Below are positions 1 to 13,300 of a DNA stretch of 64,000 nt, piece by piece. The notes beneath the pieces were generated by a model. That model was not told where the DNA came from. It worked only from the letters and a program-made list of their open reading frames with translations, and searched no databases. The translations under genes were made by a program, and so were the position numbers. The stretch spans positions 98,723,470 to 98,787,469 of the forward strand of contig OW121848.1 of NCBI GenBank assembly GCA_933228895.1. The letters are read 5' to 3'. Origin of the DNA: Platycnemis pennipes. Taxonomy: Eukaryota; Arthropoda; Insecta; Odonata; Platycnemididae. Every line of letters begins with the position of its first letter. The stretch's first letter is position 1.

Positions 1-3000
1 CCGACCGGTTAGACATTTCAAAGAAGAATTTTTATGAAAAGTTAACGTTAGAGAAGTGACAGATGATAAGGTAACGAGCGTAGGATCTGGGTTGCTCTCG
101 GTAGGGAGTTGATCTGGGGGCCTCCCCCAGAGCGAGCGACAGCAGCGCGCGTGAGGAATGCCGCGGACTGACTCGACGCGTGCACGTAGAGGAATCACGG
201 ATGACTCGCCATTTGTGTCGGATTTCACTTTGCTCCCTCTCCCCCTCATCCTCGCCTCCGCCGACTTCCTTCTCCTTGGAAACAACTCGCGATTACAATG
301 TCAATTTCGAGTATCGCCGCGAATCCATCTGAGGAGGCATCATTCTTCTCCTTCCGGGAAGAGGGGACCATCTTGAAGATGCAGGAAATACCGACTCCTT
401 TACCTTCGATCTTGAACAATGGCCTGTGATTGTCGGGGGCGAGAAGTGGGGCAGAAGATTATAAAATGTTGAATGATGCTCAAGTACTCTAAACTCAGCT
501 CTAGACGAAGCAATGCATATACAAGCTTAGACAAAGTTTTCAGTAGACTATTTCATGGACTATCTCAGAGAAAGTAGTAAATAAGTACATACCGTAGCGT
601 TTATTATAAATTATGTAGTTTCGGATAAATAAGCAGTAATTAGAGGGATTTTGAATTTCAACCCTACTTCTACCTCTAGAACTTGAAATAGTATTTTTTA
701 ATGTAAAGAGGGCGTGATGTTTGATTAATGGACGATGGATTAGAGAATTTGAAGAGGGTGTAGACAGTATTGAAAATAAAAATGAGAATCGAGTGGGAAA
801 GTCAAGATAATTCACACAGTATATGAGATTTTTTACAGAAGACTCTCGATGGACCAACATACAGAGTAACCACAACTGCCAATGATGAAAATCTTTTCTA
901 AAGACTATGCCAGTTTATCCAGGTTATAGCATTGGGTATGAATAAAGGTGGGGTAAAATAGGAATTGGAGGGCAGAAGACATATCACATCGAAATATTCT
1001 GAGAGTTGGAAGAGGTATTTCATTTGTTAAAAGGTCAAGTTTCCAAGCATATCTCATATTCTCTTTACATTAAGGAATTAGAGAAAGTAGTTATTTAGAC
1101 AGATCACATTAACTGTTCCCCAATTTTTCATTCAAACAAAATCGTCAAGTATAAATCTGCAGGATGTAAACTTGCTGTTGCACACATCCAAATAATATTA
1201 TATTCTGAATTTTCAGAACCAACTGCAATTATTGATTAATGGCCTTCTGCCATTTAAAGCTGGTTTTTATGAAGTATTCCCACTCTTCCCCCAATAGTTC
1301 CATACCAATGCTATGCTTTTCTTCATATCAGAGTGTTTTCTTAGTTTCTCCATTCCATACAAAACACCTTTCCAACTTGCTATTATACAAAATGAATATA
1401 TAGCTAATCTCTCTATATTATGATGAGGATGTCATTATTTACGATGGACCAAAGGGGTATTCTTATCTGCTACTACATACTCTACTTTTCAGGGTAATTG
1501 TACCCTGAGCATTATGTTATTTCATACAATTCAATATCATGTAAATTTTTACATACATGAGACACACAAAAAGGAGCACTAAGAAGGGTAAGGCAAGGCA
1601 ATATGTTGGAAAGTTCACCCTATAATTTTGCTGAGCCATATTGGGTGAATGTTAAACTATAAATAATGATAGTAACAGGAGAAAATTCAACAATTAGTGA
1701 ATATATGGATTACAAATAACATTATTATAATAATATATGATTACATCACTCCAAAATTTATCTAACTCATCCAAACGACTACTACCCAGAAAAAAGTTTA
1801 GCGCTTTTTTTTTATTTCTTGATGAGAATATATACCTTGGATTTTATTATGTCAGGTAGAGCTTAAGATAGATCATTGACAATCAATTTGTACAAGGATG
1901 AGGATGATGGACACTAAAATGAGAAAAGCAGAAAACAGGGAGAACAAAAGCAACAGGAAAAAAATAACTGGAAAAAGAGACACTTAAAAGTTCAAGGGGC
2001 CTAGGGAAAGTAAATGCCCCCCCTCCCCTTCCCCACCATGAATATCACATTCCAATGGTATTTTTGCATGGGTAAATTTCTTACTAAGCAAATCTTATAT
2101 TTTTATCGTACTTCCAAAATAATATTCACTCCTATGGGTGTGTATCTTTATCCTGGAATGGTTTTGCGGGATTAGAAAACTCATACGAACTATTATGGAC
2201 CGTCAACTTCACATCTTCTTTTTTGATTGGGTACATTCGTTCCTGCCTGGGTTGCAAACTCACTCGCCCTTACTCTTTTAGTTCGGCCCTCCATTGGGGG
2301 ATACCGTCAGTAGTTTGCACCATTAACTTCCACGGTCTAAACGGCATGCCAAAACGAATATTCAAATGGCGGCGATATTGAGCATGTTCCACCTGCCGTC
2401 AAGTGACAGTGCTGTAGAATGTACTGTGGAGCATGAGAAGATTCATAATCATAATTGGTGTTTGTCAAGAGAGGATGCTCTTATAATTATTGCACTGGTA
2501 TATGGATGTGGCTACTTGGGACAGTGGTATTTGCCCAAAAAAACAGTTGTAATAAAACCTGGGGCCAAATATATTCTCTAGCGCAATGCCTTGGGATCGA
2601 TTCTTGAATATAATGAAACATTCATGATTCAAATCTAGGAGGATTCGTGGTCTAGTACTAAAGGGAGATGATTTTTTTTGCTTCTGCACCATAGAAAAAT
2701 TTTCTTGCAGCCTTCAAGCTATTCCATTGAAATGCAGGTGCCCTTTTATGCAGTATACAAGGAACAAACCAGGCAATTTCGCATGGAGGAGGCCAATTCA
2801 TGTATTTTAACCTCGATTAATAGATCAATATTCTAGAAGGAAACAAAATATTCTAAACTGAGTCATGAAAAGATCACCAAAAAATTAGTTGAAAAGGTGT
2901 AAGGCATTTTTTCCGATGCAACCTCCACCATCATGCACCAATCAAACAGGCAAATCTTAATTAGATACCACTTTTACATCCCTATGAAGAGCAAAAAAAG

Positions 3001-4214
3001 AGAATAAGGTGCCATAAATCGCCAAAGACTCAAAACCATAGCTTCCCATGTTATTTTGAATACGAAAAATAGCTTGTGAAATGTGTGCCAAAAAGAAAAT
3101 CATGTGCCTAAACTGTGATGATAAGTGATATTTTTTGTATTTTTATATCAATGAATCCTAAATCATCAATATATTCTCATTAATTTTTCAAGTGAAACTT
3201 AATAACTATTAATAATTGCAAATGCGTGATTATATTGACTATAAACTTGAAACCATTGAAACCTTATGACCATTGACTATGAATTAGATAATGATATACA
3301 TAAGTGATATTTTTGTATTTATAACCATTGGAATACCTTATTAAATGCTTATTGGTATATGTATTACAAAAACATGAACACTGCCATAAGAAAACAATCC
3401 ATAGGAACGCATAAAAGCTTATAATTTGGTAAAACGAAGTTGGGGTCAAATGACCCATTACCTTCCTTCTAGGTAGAGTGAAACTCCCGTCCTCCTAGTG
3501 TTAACTGCTTAAGAGCATAAACTTGATGGTTCTTTGACCTCAAAAATACTTAACCAGTCATTATAAAATCGCCCTTAGAATAATAAAATAGGTATATAAG
3601 TTAACCCATTTGCCTTTTAATTTTCCACAGATTTTCAGCCCTTTAAACTAGTTAATTTTCTGAAAATTTTCACTTGGAAATTGTTTTTATTTTTTTAAAA
3701 TTAAAATTATTTATATATTAAAATTTCAAAACTTCTTTCCACTGAATTAAAAAAAAACACTTGTGGTGCATATCATTGGGAAAAAAGAATAGCTTTAGAA
3801 CATTGAATTCCAACAGGTGACCGGTGAATCGCCGGCTCTTTACCCCCAATGGGTTAATCATTGCATCTACTTTATCATATTTCCCATTACATTCATATAT
3901 TACTATGATACTAAGTAGGTATATGTTTTAGCAAATCTAATAATGTTCTGCCCTTGCTATAAATCTCAATGTTATATCCTTCACATTGATTATGCAATGG
4001 ATATGGTAATAATTTCAATCCCTTGGGTTGACTAACCCCATAAAATTTGTGAATTGAATGCTAACTGGTCTTCAATGCCTTTGATTTGACACCTAATTTT
4101 GTAATTAACTGCTTTTTTTGACAATTAATGGTGTTTCAATTATTTAATATATATTCCTTAATATATTCATGACCATTTGAATCTATTCAGAAACAATCAT
4201 TTTCCTTCTTGCAG
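1..4214. other. Upstream/intronic DNA 5' of the first PHLPP exon seen
   Basis: No confident gene. The first 450 bases are richer in GC than what follows and include a short palindrome (CTGGGGGCCTCCCCCAG, near 113-129) and several short ATG-started frames, so this could be a promoter or 5' exon. From about 540 to 4,200 the DNA is AT-rich. A 71-codon frame at 2366-2581 starts in a good context but matches no domain I know. The exon at 4215 begins in phase 0 within a leucine-rich repeat, so coding exons must lie upstream; I could not identify them here. Confidence 0.5.
298..429 (+). CDS. Possible short 5' exon or upstream ORF (43 codons)
   Basis: An ATG at 298 opens a 43-codon frame ending in TGA at 427-429. 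It has a mixed, protein-like composition (starts MSISSIAANPSEEASFF, later REEGTILKMQEIP), unlike the low-complexity frames around it. It lies in the GC-richer first 450 bases. It could be a first coding exon that splices out before the stop, a uORF, or chance. No domain is recognisable and nothing ties it to the PHLPP gene except position and strand. Confidence 0.2.
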   Translation: MSISSIAANPSEEASFFSFREEGTILKMQEIPTPLPSILNNGL

Positions 4215-4368
4215 AATCTCCGGGAATTGGATCTCAGTGACAATGACATAGAAAGGCTGGATGTTAGAGCCCTACGCCACTTATCTGTGGTACAATGTGC
4301 AAGGAATTCACTAGTTCACCTTTCATTGCCTGGTCACAAACTCACAACTCTTATTGCGTCAGATAATA
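4215..4368 (+). CDS. Phlpp: PHLPP exon a (LRR)
   Basis: Acceptor TTGCAG before 4215, donor GTAAGT after 4368. Encodes NLRELDLSDNDIERLDVRAL and a second repeat, in phase 0 at entry, so an upstream coding exon is implied. Leaves in phase 1. Confidence 0.85.
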
Positions 4369-7300
4369 GTAAGTATTGTTTTCTTTGAAATCATTGTTAA
4401 AATACTGAATTATTTTTTATCATGTAATCTAAGACTGCTAAACCTACCTACATCCCATTTATGGATTTGAGATCCTGATATGCATAACTGCCACCATCAG
4501 AATTTCTATTCAGGTTGAAGAAAATAGGATTTTTGGCTGTAATAGTAATATGTTCAGAGCTATATCAGAAATATATACCATATGTATGGCCTGGATCGTA
4601 GCACAACAAATTTTTGCTGGGAAGCAGGGGAAGTGAAAATCAAGAAAATAACATCAAGAATACCTATGTAATTCTATACCTGACTCATCATCCTAAACAG
4701 TTTCAACACTTCAGCATCATCACTATGAAAACCTCCAGGATAATGCAGCAAAGGAAAGATGTCATTTTAAGGGTGTGCTCTCCTTATACATAATTAAATT
4801 GAAATATTGATTATAATGATGTTGATAATTAGCCAGCACTAGTAAAATACCTAATCTCTTCAAGTGATCACTGATAATATATATATGACTAGAGATAGAT
4901 ATGACTATAGACATTAATTTAGCCAGCATAAATACATTCAATGAGGAGGAAGTGGTAAAATGGAACTTCACATGCCTCATTAAGTCTTTAATACCTATGA
5001 AAAAATACTATGTCAAGGATACCTGTGTTAGAAGAAAATATAAAGTAAATTTTACTCACAGCTCATGAGAAATTCACGCAAAATTTTTAGACACGAAGGC
5101 ATTATGTATTACTTTAGATTTGTAAATTATGAATGAAGCATGGAAATTTCACTTTGTTCTTGTCTATATAAGTAAGAATGTGACAAATTATTGGGCCAAA
5201 GCAATTTTCCCTGTAGTTCCACTTTTTTTGGAACCAAATGAATGAATGTCTTGAATGAAAGGCACAACTCAAATTTAGCAATGATGATTGAATTATAATC
5301 CCCAGCAACACACCTTGGTGGCAGTTTTCTTGCAGGGGGAGGTAACTTTATACTCTTACTCTTACAACATAATAACACTCTTACTCATAATTAATACTCT
5401 TACAACATAAATGTTTATATAGGCACTAGGAAAGGAGTGTTCATGGCCCTAGAAAAAATTGTATGCAGAATATGTATGCATTTGTGGATGAGTATTATTT
5501 TCCAGCTAATAAGTATGATTTTCCATTGATGATTTGTCTACATTGTTGATTAGAAGAAAAATGGAACATTCAAATTCTATGAATGAGAGAAAATAACATA
5601 CCTAATTGGTTTTCGTAAATAGCTCTTACTGTTCTGGAAATAAAAGTTTATATTCTAAAATAATTTGTTCTATTTTTTAAACAGGGTTAGTTTCACTAAT
5701 GGTTGAGCCTACTCCTTTGAATTTAGAACTACTTCATGTATCCAGGTAAGTTAATAACTTCTTTTTGAATGGATTTTCTGAAAACTTAGTAGTCCAGCAT
5801 TGTCATTAAATCTAATCCATTCATCAAATAGCTATCTATGACTGTTAATTCCATGAATTTCAGTTTTGGTAAAGCACGTACAAAAACTGATGCATACATT
5901 CTTTTCAGGAATGATTTACACAGTCTGCCAGATTGGCCATGGGAACGATTCCGGCATTTGAATTTTTTAGATGCTTCTCATAATCACTTACAGACCCTTC
6001 CTCACCGACTGCATGTTGCTCCTAATCTCACTGAGCTTCACCTCCACGCCAATCAAATAAATGCTCTTCATGAAGGATTTCTTTCGTCTCCAAGGTATGT
6101 TATCTAGTTAGAGAAAAATTTAGCTAATTAGAATCATTACCCTGCCATATAATGACTAAAACATGATAAAATTATGATAAATCACCATGCAATGATTGAA
6201 TGTAGTAAAATTCACTTCATAACAAAATGCTTCTATTTCACAGTCTTCAAGTCATCAATCTGTCAAACAACCAACTCACAGGAGGCTTGCCTCCACTCGT
6301 CCTGGGATCTGATGGACTTCTCCCATGGAGCAGCCCATTACTGTCACTGCGCCTGACAGGAAATAATTTAACAGATGCAATTTGGGAAGCTCTTTCTGAG
6401 CTCACAGCATTAACAGTTCTTCATCTGGCTTACAACTCACTCACTACAGTGCCAGAGAAGTAAGTTCTGTTTTATTGATTTAGAGGTCAAAATTTTAGAA
6501 TTTTAGTTCTATTTCCTAAATGGAAAATCATTTATTTGCATTAGATATTTTGATTATTTAATGCATAAGATATCACAGGAACTAATATCCAGACCAACTG
6601 GATTAGAAAGGCCAACTCTTATCATTAACTTCTGCTGTCATTCAATAGTGTCATTGGAAATACTGGAAGGTACCTATTTTTACACTTCCTGCCGATCTAC
6701 AGCAGCAATTCCTATTCCCAAACAATACTGTCATGTTCAATGCCCTTATAAAATTCTTTCTATGTTCTATTCTCTTTCATGAAGCATATTTTAAATCCCA
6801 ATTTGTTTTATTTCTCCCTCTTGCCCATGACCAATCTTTCTTCCTTCAAGCATAGCCTTTAAGAGACCATTGACTGTAAATACTTCCCTTAGAAAAAAAT
6901 ACTATGGAACTATATATAGTGATTATATATAGTTTTCTATAATCACTATGGCTATAGTCCTATAGTTATTTGGAACATAGTGATTATAGGACTATATATA
7001 GTGATTATAGGACTATATATAGTGATTATAGGACTATATATAGTGATTATAGGATTATATATAGTGATTATAGGACTATATATAGTGATTATAGGACTAT
7101 ATATAGTGATTATAGGACTATATATAGTGATTATAGGACTATATATAGTGATTATAGGACTATATATAGTGATTATATATAGTTTTCTATAATCACTATG
7201 GCTAAGGTATTTGGAACATACCCATGTAGCACAGATGGCTGGGCCAACGTTTGGTCATGAGGATTCCTATATTATTATTATTCTAGGTGCAGCGGTTGGC

Positions 7301-10300
7301 CAACCATTATTCGTATCCGTTTTGCCAACTGTTCCCCAAAGGAACAAAATTGAAAAAAAAAGGAAAATGAAGGATCGTGATTCTCACTTACTGAATGATT
7401 AATATCTTTATCTCACATACTACTTATACCCCTACCTACGACCTACTTAACTACTTTGTATCCTATCAACCTTTGACATACGGCCTGACACATTTTCCAA
7501 TTATGGTAATGAGACAGGGAGGCCATATATATACTGCTGCTGGCTGGCATTAAGTCGTTTGTGATTATTAACCTTACTCTAAGATTGAGACGGATAATTT
7601 GCACCGTTAAAGCATTTCCCTAATAACCATTTTGTGGCTAAAATTAAGCATGACCATTATAAATATACGTCTCTGATATTATTTGAACTCTAGGAGAGAT
7701 AAATAAGAGTTTCCTCCATAATGCTGAGAACCTGTTTTCCGGCGAGCGCACCAGATTTTTCTTTAAGTCCGATACCGTCTACGAGGGACTGAGGAAAATC
7801 ATACAATCATGGATATCCATTTGAATGGATATAAGATGAATGTGACATTTGAATCCATATGAGATGAATAAAAAATAAAATGTTCAGAATGTTTTGCTTT
7901 TAAGATACATAATTTGAAACCTCTCTCCTATAGACAGCATGGTCCAGGAGAATATGTCTGTATATGAGAGGTCTATGTAAGTTATGTATGTATAAACTAT
8001 AGAACTGTATCCTATAGTGATTATAGGAATATACCTTATAGTGATTATAGGACTATAGAACTATACCCCATTTGAATCCGATACCGTCTACGAGGGACTG
8101 AGGAAAATCTTACAATCATGGATATCCATTTGAATGGATATAAGATGAATGTGACATTTGAATCCATATGAGATGAATAAAAAATAAAATGTTCAGAATG
8201 TTTTGCTTTTAAGATACATAATTTGAAACCTCTCTCCTATAGACAGCATGGTCCAGGAGAATATGTCTGTATATGAGAGGTCTATGTAAGTTATGTATGT
8301 ATAAACTATAGAACTGTATCCTATAGTGATTATAGGAATATACCCTATAGTGATTATAGGACTATAGAACTATACCCCATAGTGATTATAGGACTATAGA
8401 ACTATACCCCATAGTGATTATAGGACTATAGAACTATACCCCATAGTGATTATAGGACTATAGAACTATACCCTATAGTGATTATAGAAATTTCTATAGT
8501 GATTATAGGACTATAGAACTATACCCCATAGTGATTATAGGACTATAGAACTATACCCTATAGTGATTATAGAAATTTCTATAGTGATTATAGAATTCCT
8601 ATAATCACTATATATAGTTCTATAGTATTTTTTTCTTAGGGTTCCTCCATTCACCTTTCCTGCCCTCCATTGATTTCTCTCACCAACTTCCTTCCTCCCC
8701 AACTATACTCAACATATCTTTACTCATCATCCTCTATACCCATCTTACCCTCTCCACCCTCCTCTAAACCCACATCTATATAGACCCCAACCAGTATTAG
8801 ACTTCATTTTTAAAGTCATAGTTTTGCAACCAGGTAAAGGTTCACTTCGGATGCATTTCATTTCCAAACTTTTCTTTCTGTCTTCCACTGCTGATTTCCT
8901 TAACTCAACGCCTCACAAAGGTTGCAATTTTCTGGTCTCTTTATTTAATATTTTTCCAAACAGTGTTATAATATTGATATTATATAATTTTATTTTTTTC
9001 TATTTTTATTATTTTTCGGGATTAACTTTGAAAAAAAAGACAAGTCAATGGGTTAATTCATTGTAAACTGATATTCTTAGGACCATTTGTGGTCAAGTGC
9101 CCCTGCATATAAATATTCCATGATGCATTGAGCTACAGGGCAGTGTCATATACAGGCAATTTCATTTTGAGTTATAGTCTCTGAATTTTTAAGGGAGACA
9201 TAATTAAATTGAGCAACCAGAACAATTGTTTTTCCATTGTTGTAAATAATGTGGTGCATTTTAGAAAGGAAGAACTCATTGTCAGTGAAAAAGTATATGT
9301 ACTTGGCATCTACAGCAAGCCCTTAAAAATGAATAAGTTGCATTCCAAGAACTTGCTTTCAAGTTGAATATGTTCATATGTTGAAAAAAATTAGACCTGG
9401 TATCTAACATTATAATTAGCCAATTAAATACTGCACTCTGTCCACTACCAAATTTAATATTGTATATCACATACTTTATTCCCTTCCACTGTCATCCTGA
9501 CACCTTTCCCCTAGTCTGATGCAAATTTAAGCACAGGACAGAATTGAAACCATGATGATATAAGGATGAGAGTTATTCCACCCCACAATTTCCAACTCAT
9601 TGTGCCACCCACAGCAACAGCCAAATGAACTTAATACACAGCTGACAAGTTTGAAATTCTGGCACACTTTTTAAATTTGTTCTAAGACATATATGTTCAC
9701 ATCTTTGAAAGTTCAGGAGCCAAAAGTTTGTAGGCCAAGGCATTACCGCACTCTGATCCACTGGGAAAGCAATTCCAATACCTTGGTCTCTACTCACTAT
9801 TGGCTTAATGCTTACATAGCAATTTTATTCAACCTTAATGAGAATACCAAGTTAGTAACATTCACAGTGTCCATTATGTATGTATTTACTATGAAAATAT
9901 TGTAATACTTCAATAAATTTGAAATAATGTAACCTCATACTATTTTTTTTTACGTTTTAGGTGTGTGGAGATGTGGACTGATATGGAAGAATTGGTTGTA
10001 TCTGGAAACACACTCAGTTTGCTGCCAGATTCTATTGGCCAACTCCAAAAATTAAGAACACTCAGAGCTCACTCTAATAAATTACAGCAACCACCAAAGG
10101 GTTTAAGCAAGTTGCATAACCTGAGAGTAAGTTTTTGATAATATGATATTTGCAACAAAAATTTGAGGCAGACTGCCATTTAAAAACACACATGTCTAGG
10201 AATTTCATTTACTTTCTCATCACTTTTCCAAAACAAGTCTACTGCGGTGTTACAGAAATCACACTTATATCATGAGAAAGTATCAACCACTCCTCAGAAA

Positions 10301-13300
10301 TTAAATTTCTAAATGAGAATTAATTTTACAAAATATCAAGCTTTAGCACGCTTATTTTAAATTTGGTCAAACATCTAAATATCTTGGTACCAGTTTCTAA
10401 GGCTGTCATTTGAAGTCAAATTGGTCACTTTGAAAAATTTAATTCCTTTGTATTTGTACCATAGATACTTTATTCAAGTACATATTCCTTTTACCATTAA
10501 AAATTTCAGGTTCTTGATTTGTCCCATAATCAACTGGAGAGGGTGCACCTTGGAGACCTAGTGCCACAGCGGTTGACATTTCTAGATCTCTCTGGAAATC
10601 CCAAACTTCATGTGGATCCTAGCCAGTTCAACTCATACCGGTATGTAACTACATATATTTAACCACACCAATGGATTTAAAACTAGCTTGGCTTCCAGTA
10701 GAAACTCTTAAATTCATAAAGAAATGATGAGAACATATTTTCATTACTCTTGAGAAAGACGTAGGTAATCTATATTACTCAGATAGAATTTTGGAAATAT
10801 TATTATATAAGTATAAACGGGAAAGGCGAAACATACGAAACGGGAAACGGAAGAGGTTAACATAGATTAGCAGTGATAAAGGATTTTCAGTGCAATCCCA
10901 GACTCCACATGAATGCAAAGTGAACAGCAAAACTCTATAAATTGATTGGGATGTTAAGCAGTGGATTTTTGGTGCCTTTTGTTAGTAGTTGAATAATTCT
11001 GATCCTATGTTTTCATTCTTCTGTTTTCTATAATCCATAAATTTACACCAGTACCCACCCATCCTAAATATATTAATTTGTTAAGTAATCATTCCCATAT
11101 GGTGATGACACATTTATATGGAATTTATTGAGTACGTACCTCTATACTTATTTTAAAGTAGCTATGATTCACTTAAAAAATTGGTGGGCAACTCTATCTG
11201 GAAGGGATGCCACAAGTGTGGAAATTAATTGCTAAGTTCACCACAATATCTGTAACTGAGGAATTTTCATTACTTTTTATATCAGGTATTTCAGTTCCAT
11301 CTATATATTGCATAAAAATTGTTTTCCACATACCCCCCTTTAATGCTCCCTAACATTCCCTAAAAATCCCCTCAATTACCCTAAGAAAAGTAACACAGCC
11401 CATGAGCTATCTTTTTCATGAGTCATAAAACTGATATTCTGAATACCTTTTTTATCTCTCAAACTATTATCATTCACTAATTATTATTTGTATCATCATT
11501 ATACCATTATATAAAAGAAGGTTGAATTCATAAATTATCTTCCTCCCAACGTAAGATAACTCCATGTAAGGCTGGCCCTCCCCTTCCTGTCAATGGTGCA
11601 TTGTAACAATTGGCTTGACCCTCTCACAACCTCTTTGTATTATACAATAAAAAATATATAATAATATAATAGGGATGGTCCCTAAAATATATAAGGCACA
11701 CATTTGCCTAACTTTCATGACTAATTGGCCACTTGTGTTTGCTGATGAGTGGTTTTCCCTCCACTGATTTATAATATAATGTAATCTCTCAATTGGAGTA
11801 GACACTCCAAAAGAAGTGGAAAAATGGTAAAAAAAATATCTTCCTTCAACAGATCACAGAGGAAAATGAGCCTAGTGGATGTGTCTGGCAATAATCGGAC
11901 CTCTTTGCCCTCCACTCCATATCATGAAGCGGGAGAATCCTATCAGTCAATTGATGAAGGAAATGAAGATAGAATGCACATAGGACCTCCATGGAAAGTT
12001 GGATTCTCAGAAACCCCAGGGAATCTTGACAGGTGAATTATTGAGTCCAAAAAATTCCAAAAATAACATTATAGCTTTAATATCAAGTAGTCATAAAAAT
12101 GTTGTTTTATTACTCTTTACTTTAAATTTTGCTCCGATAATATGAAAGTTTTACCTATAACATGGAAGTATACATTCATGTACTGGAATCAGCACCAATA
12201 CATTGCCCAGTTATAATATATGTGTTCATAACACACATGCATCTAGCAATATTTCCCTGAAGAATCATTTTCATACGAGTTTTACATCACAATATGTGGA
12301 GTTCAGATAAAAGACAATTGTGCATGCAGGGTATTTAATGGAAAGATGTGCTATGACAGAACCTGTTGCGCTCGTTAATTATGGAAAAATTGCTTTTCAA
12401 TACTGGATTTTGACTCATTCCTGTTAAAGCTATGTTAATGAGTCAACTAGTTATTGAGAAATATTACATTCTAATGAATTAAAATATCAAACTAGGCTAT
12501 ACACAACTCAGATACGGCTACCAGCATTTTGCAACACTGAGGGCCTGTTTGGTCTGTTTGATGGAGGAAGTGTCAAGGAGGGAAATGAAGGAGGAGCTGA
12601 AACTGCATCATTGCTTGCATCTGTGGTCCCAAGAATTCTTCTGGAGGAGAGAACTGTTAAGGAGACTGCCACTGACTACATGAAGTATACTCTGCTTTCT
12701 GCTCACAGGCAAGTTGAAAGGAGCTAGAACACTCCGCAAAATTTAAATACAGATTTAAAAAAAATATATATGTAGGTATATAGATTCATTTTATGGTAAT
12801 GCCTACAATAAAGACTCCACAGCTGTGAGGTTCAAAATAAAAGTTCTTTCCACTTTTTTGAGCTCCCCTCATCAGCATTTTTTTAATCAATCTAGAAAGA
12901 TTGATCATAAGAGTAACAGATAGATAATCGAGGTAAATAAGTAGTACTACTTTTAAAAGCCTTCATCTACTAGATTTTTTGCTAGTTCAGTTAGAATGAT
13001 TTGCTAGTTCAGTTAGAATGTTTGAATTCAGTTTGCTAGTTCAGTTAGAATGTTGACATCCGGTACACTATCAAGGAATCAATTGCCCTCACTACTTTAC
13101 TTCTCTCATTTAATCTACACTGTGTGAACAGGCAACCCACTAGACTCAATTCTTGTCTAGATAATTTTATTACTAACTTGCCCTCAGAATCTTTTTATGT
13201 GAGAACTACTGATTTGGGAATTTCCGATCATCTGGCTCTAGAATTCTTCATCAAATCTCACAATCAGAACTCTATTAAGAAGCACAATACTAGGACTAGT

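Larger units (their letters stand above)
6888..8639. mobile_element. Non-autonomous inverted-repeat element with internal tandem arrays
   Basis: The two ends are inverted copies: AGAAAAAAATACTATGGAAC at the left and the reverse complement of AGAAAAAAATACTATAGAAC at the right, each bordered by CTTAG on the plus strand (6888-6892 and 8635-8639), which would be a target duplication. Inside are a 21-bp tandem array (about 6970-7184), a unique core, a duplicated 309-bp block and a second, 32-bp array. No coding frame survives beyond repeats of the arrays themselves. The core at 7518-7732 recurs inverted at 37355-37565 in another element, which shows this is a dispersed family. Superfamily is unclear; the CTTAG/CTTAAG borders suggest a TTAA-like target. 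Confidence 0.6.

Noticed and set aside
2366..2581. 71-codon frame as a small gene or PHLPP exon
   Set aside because: Good start context but no LRR or PH pattern and no splice evidence; left as part of the gap description.
6970..7192. Open frames with seven-residue repeats
   Set aside because: Produced by a 21-bp tandem repeat that stays open in more than one frame.
8340..8600. CRISPR-like regular repeats
   Set aside because: Contiguous 32-bp tandem units with no unique spacers, in a eukaryotic intron.
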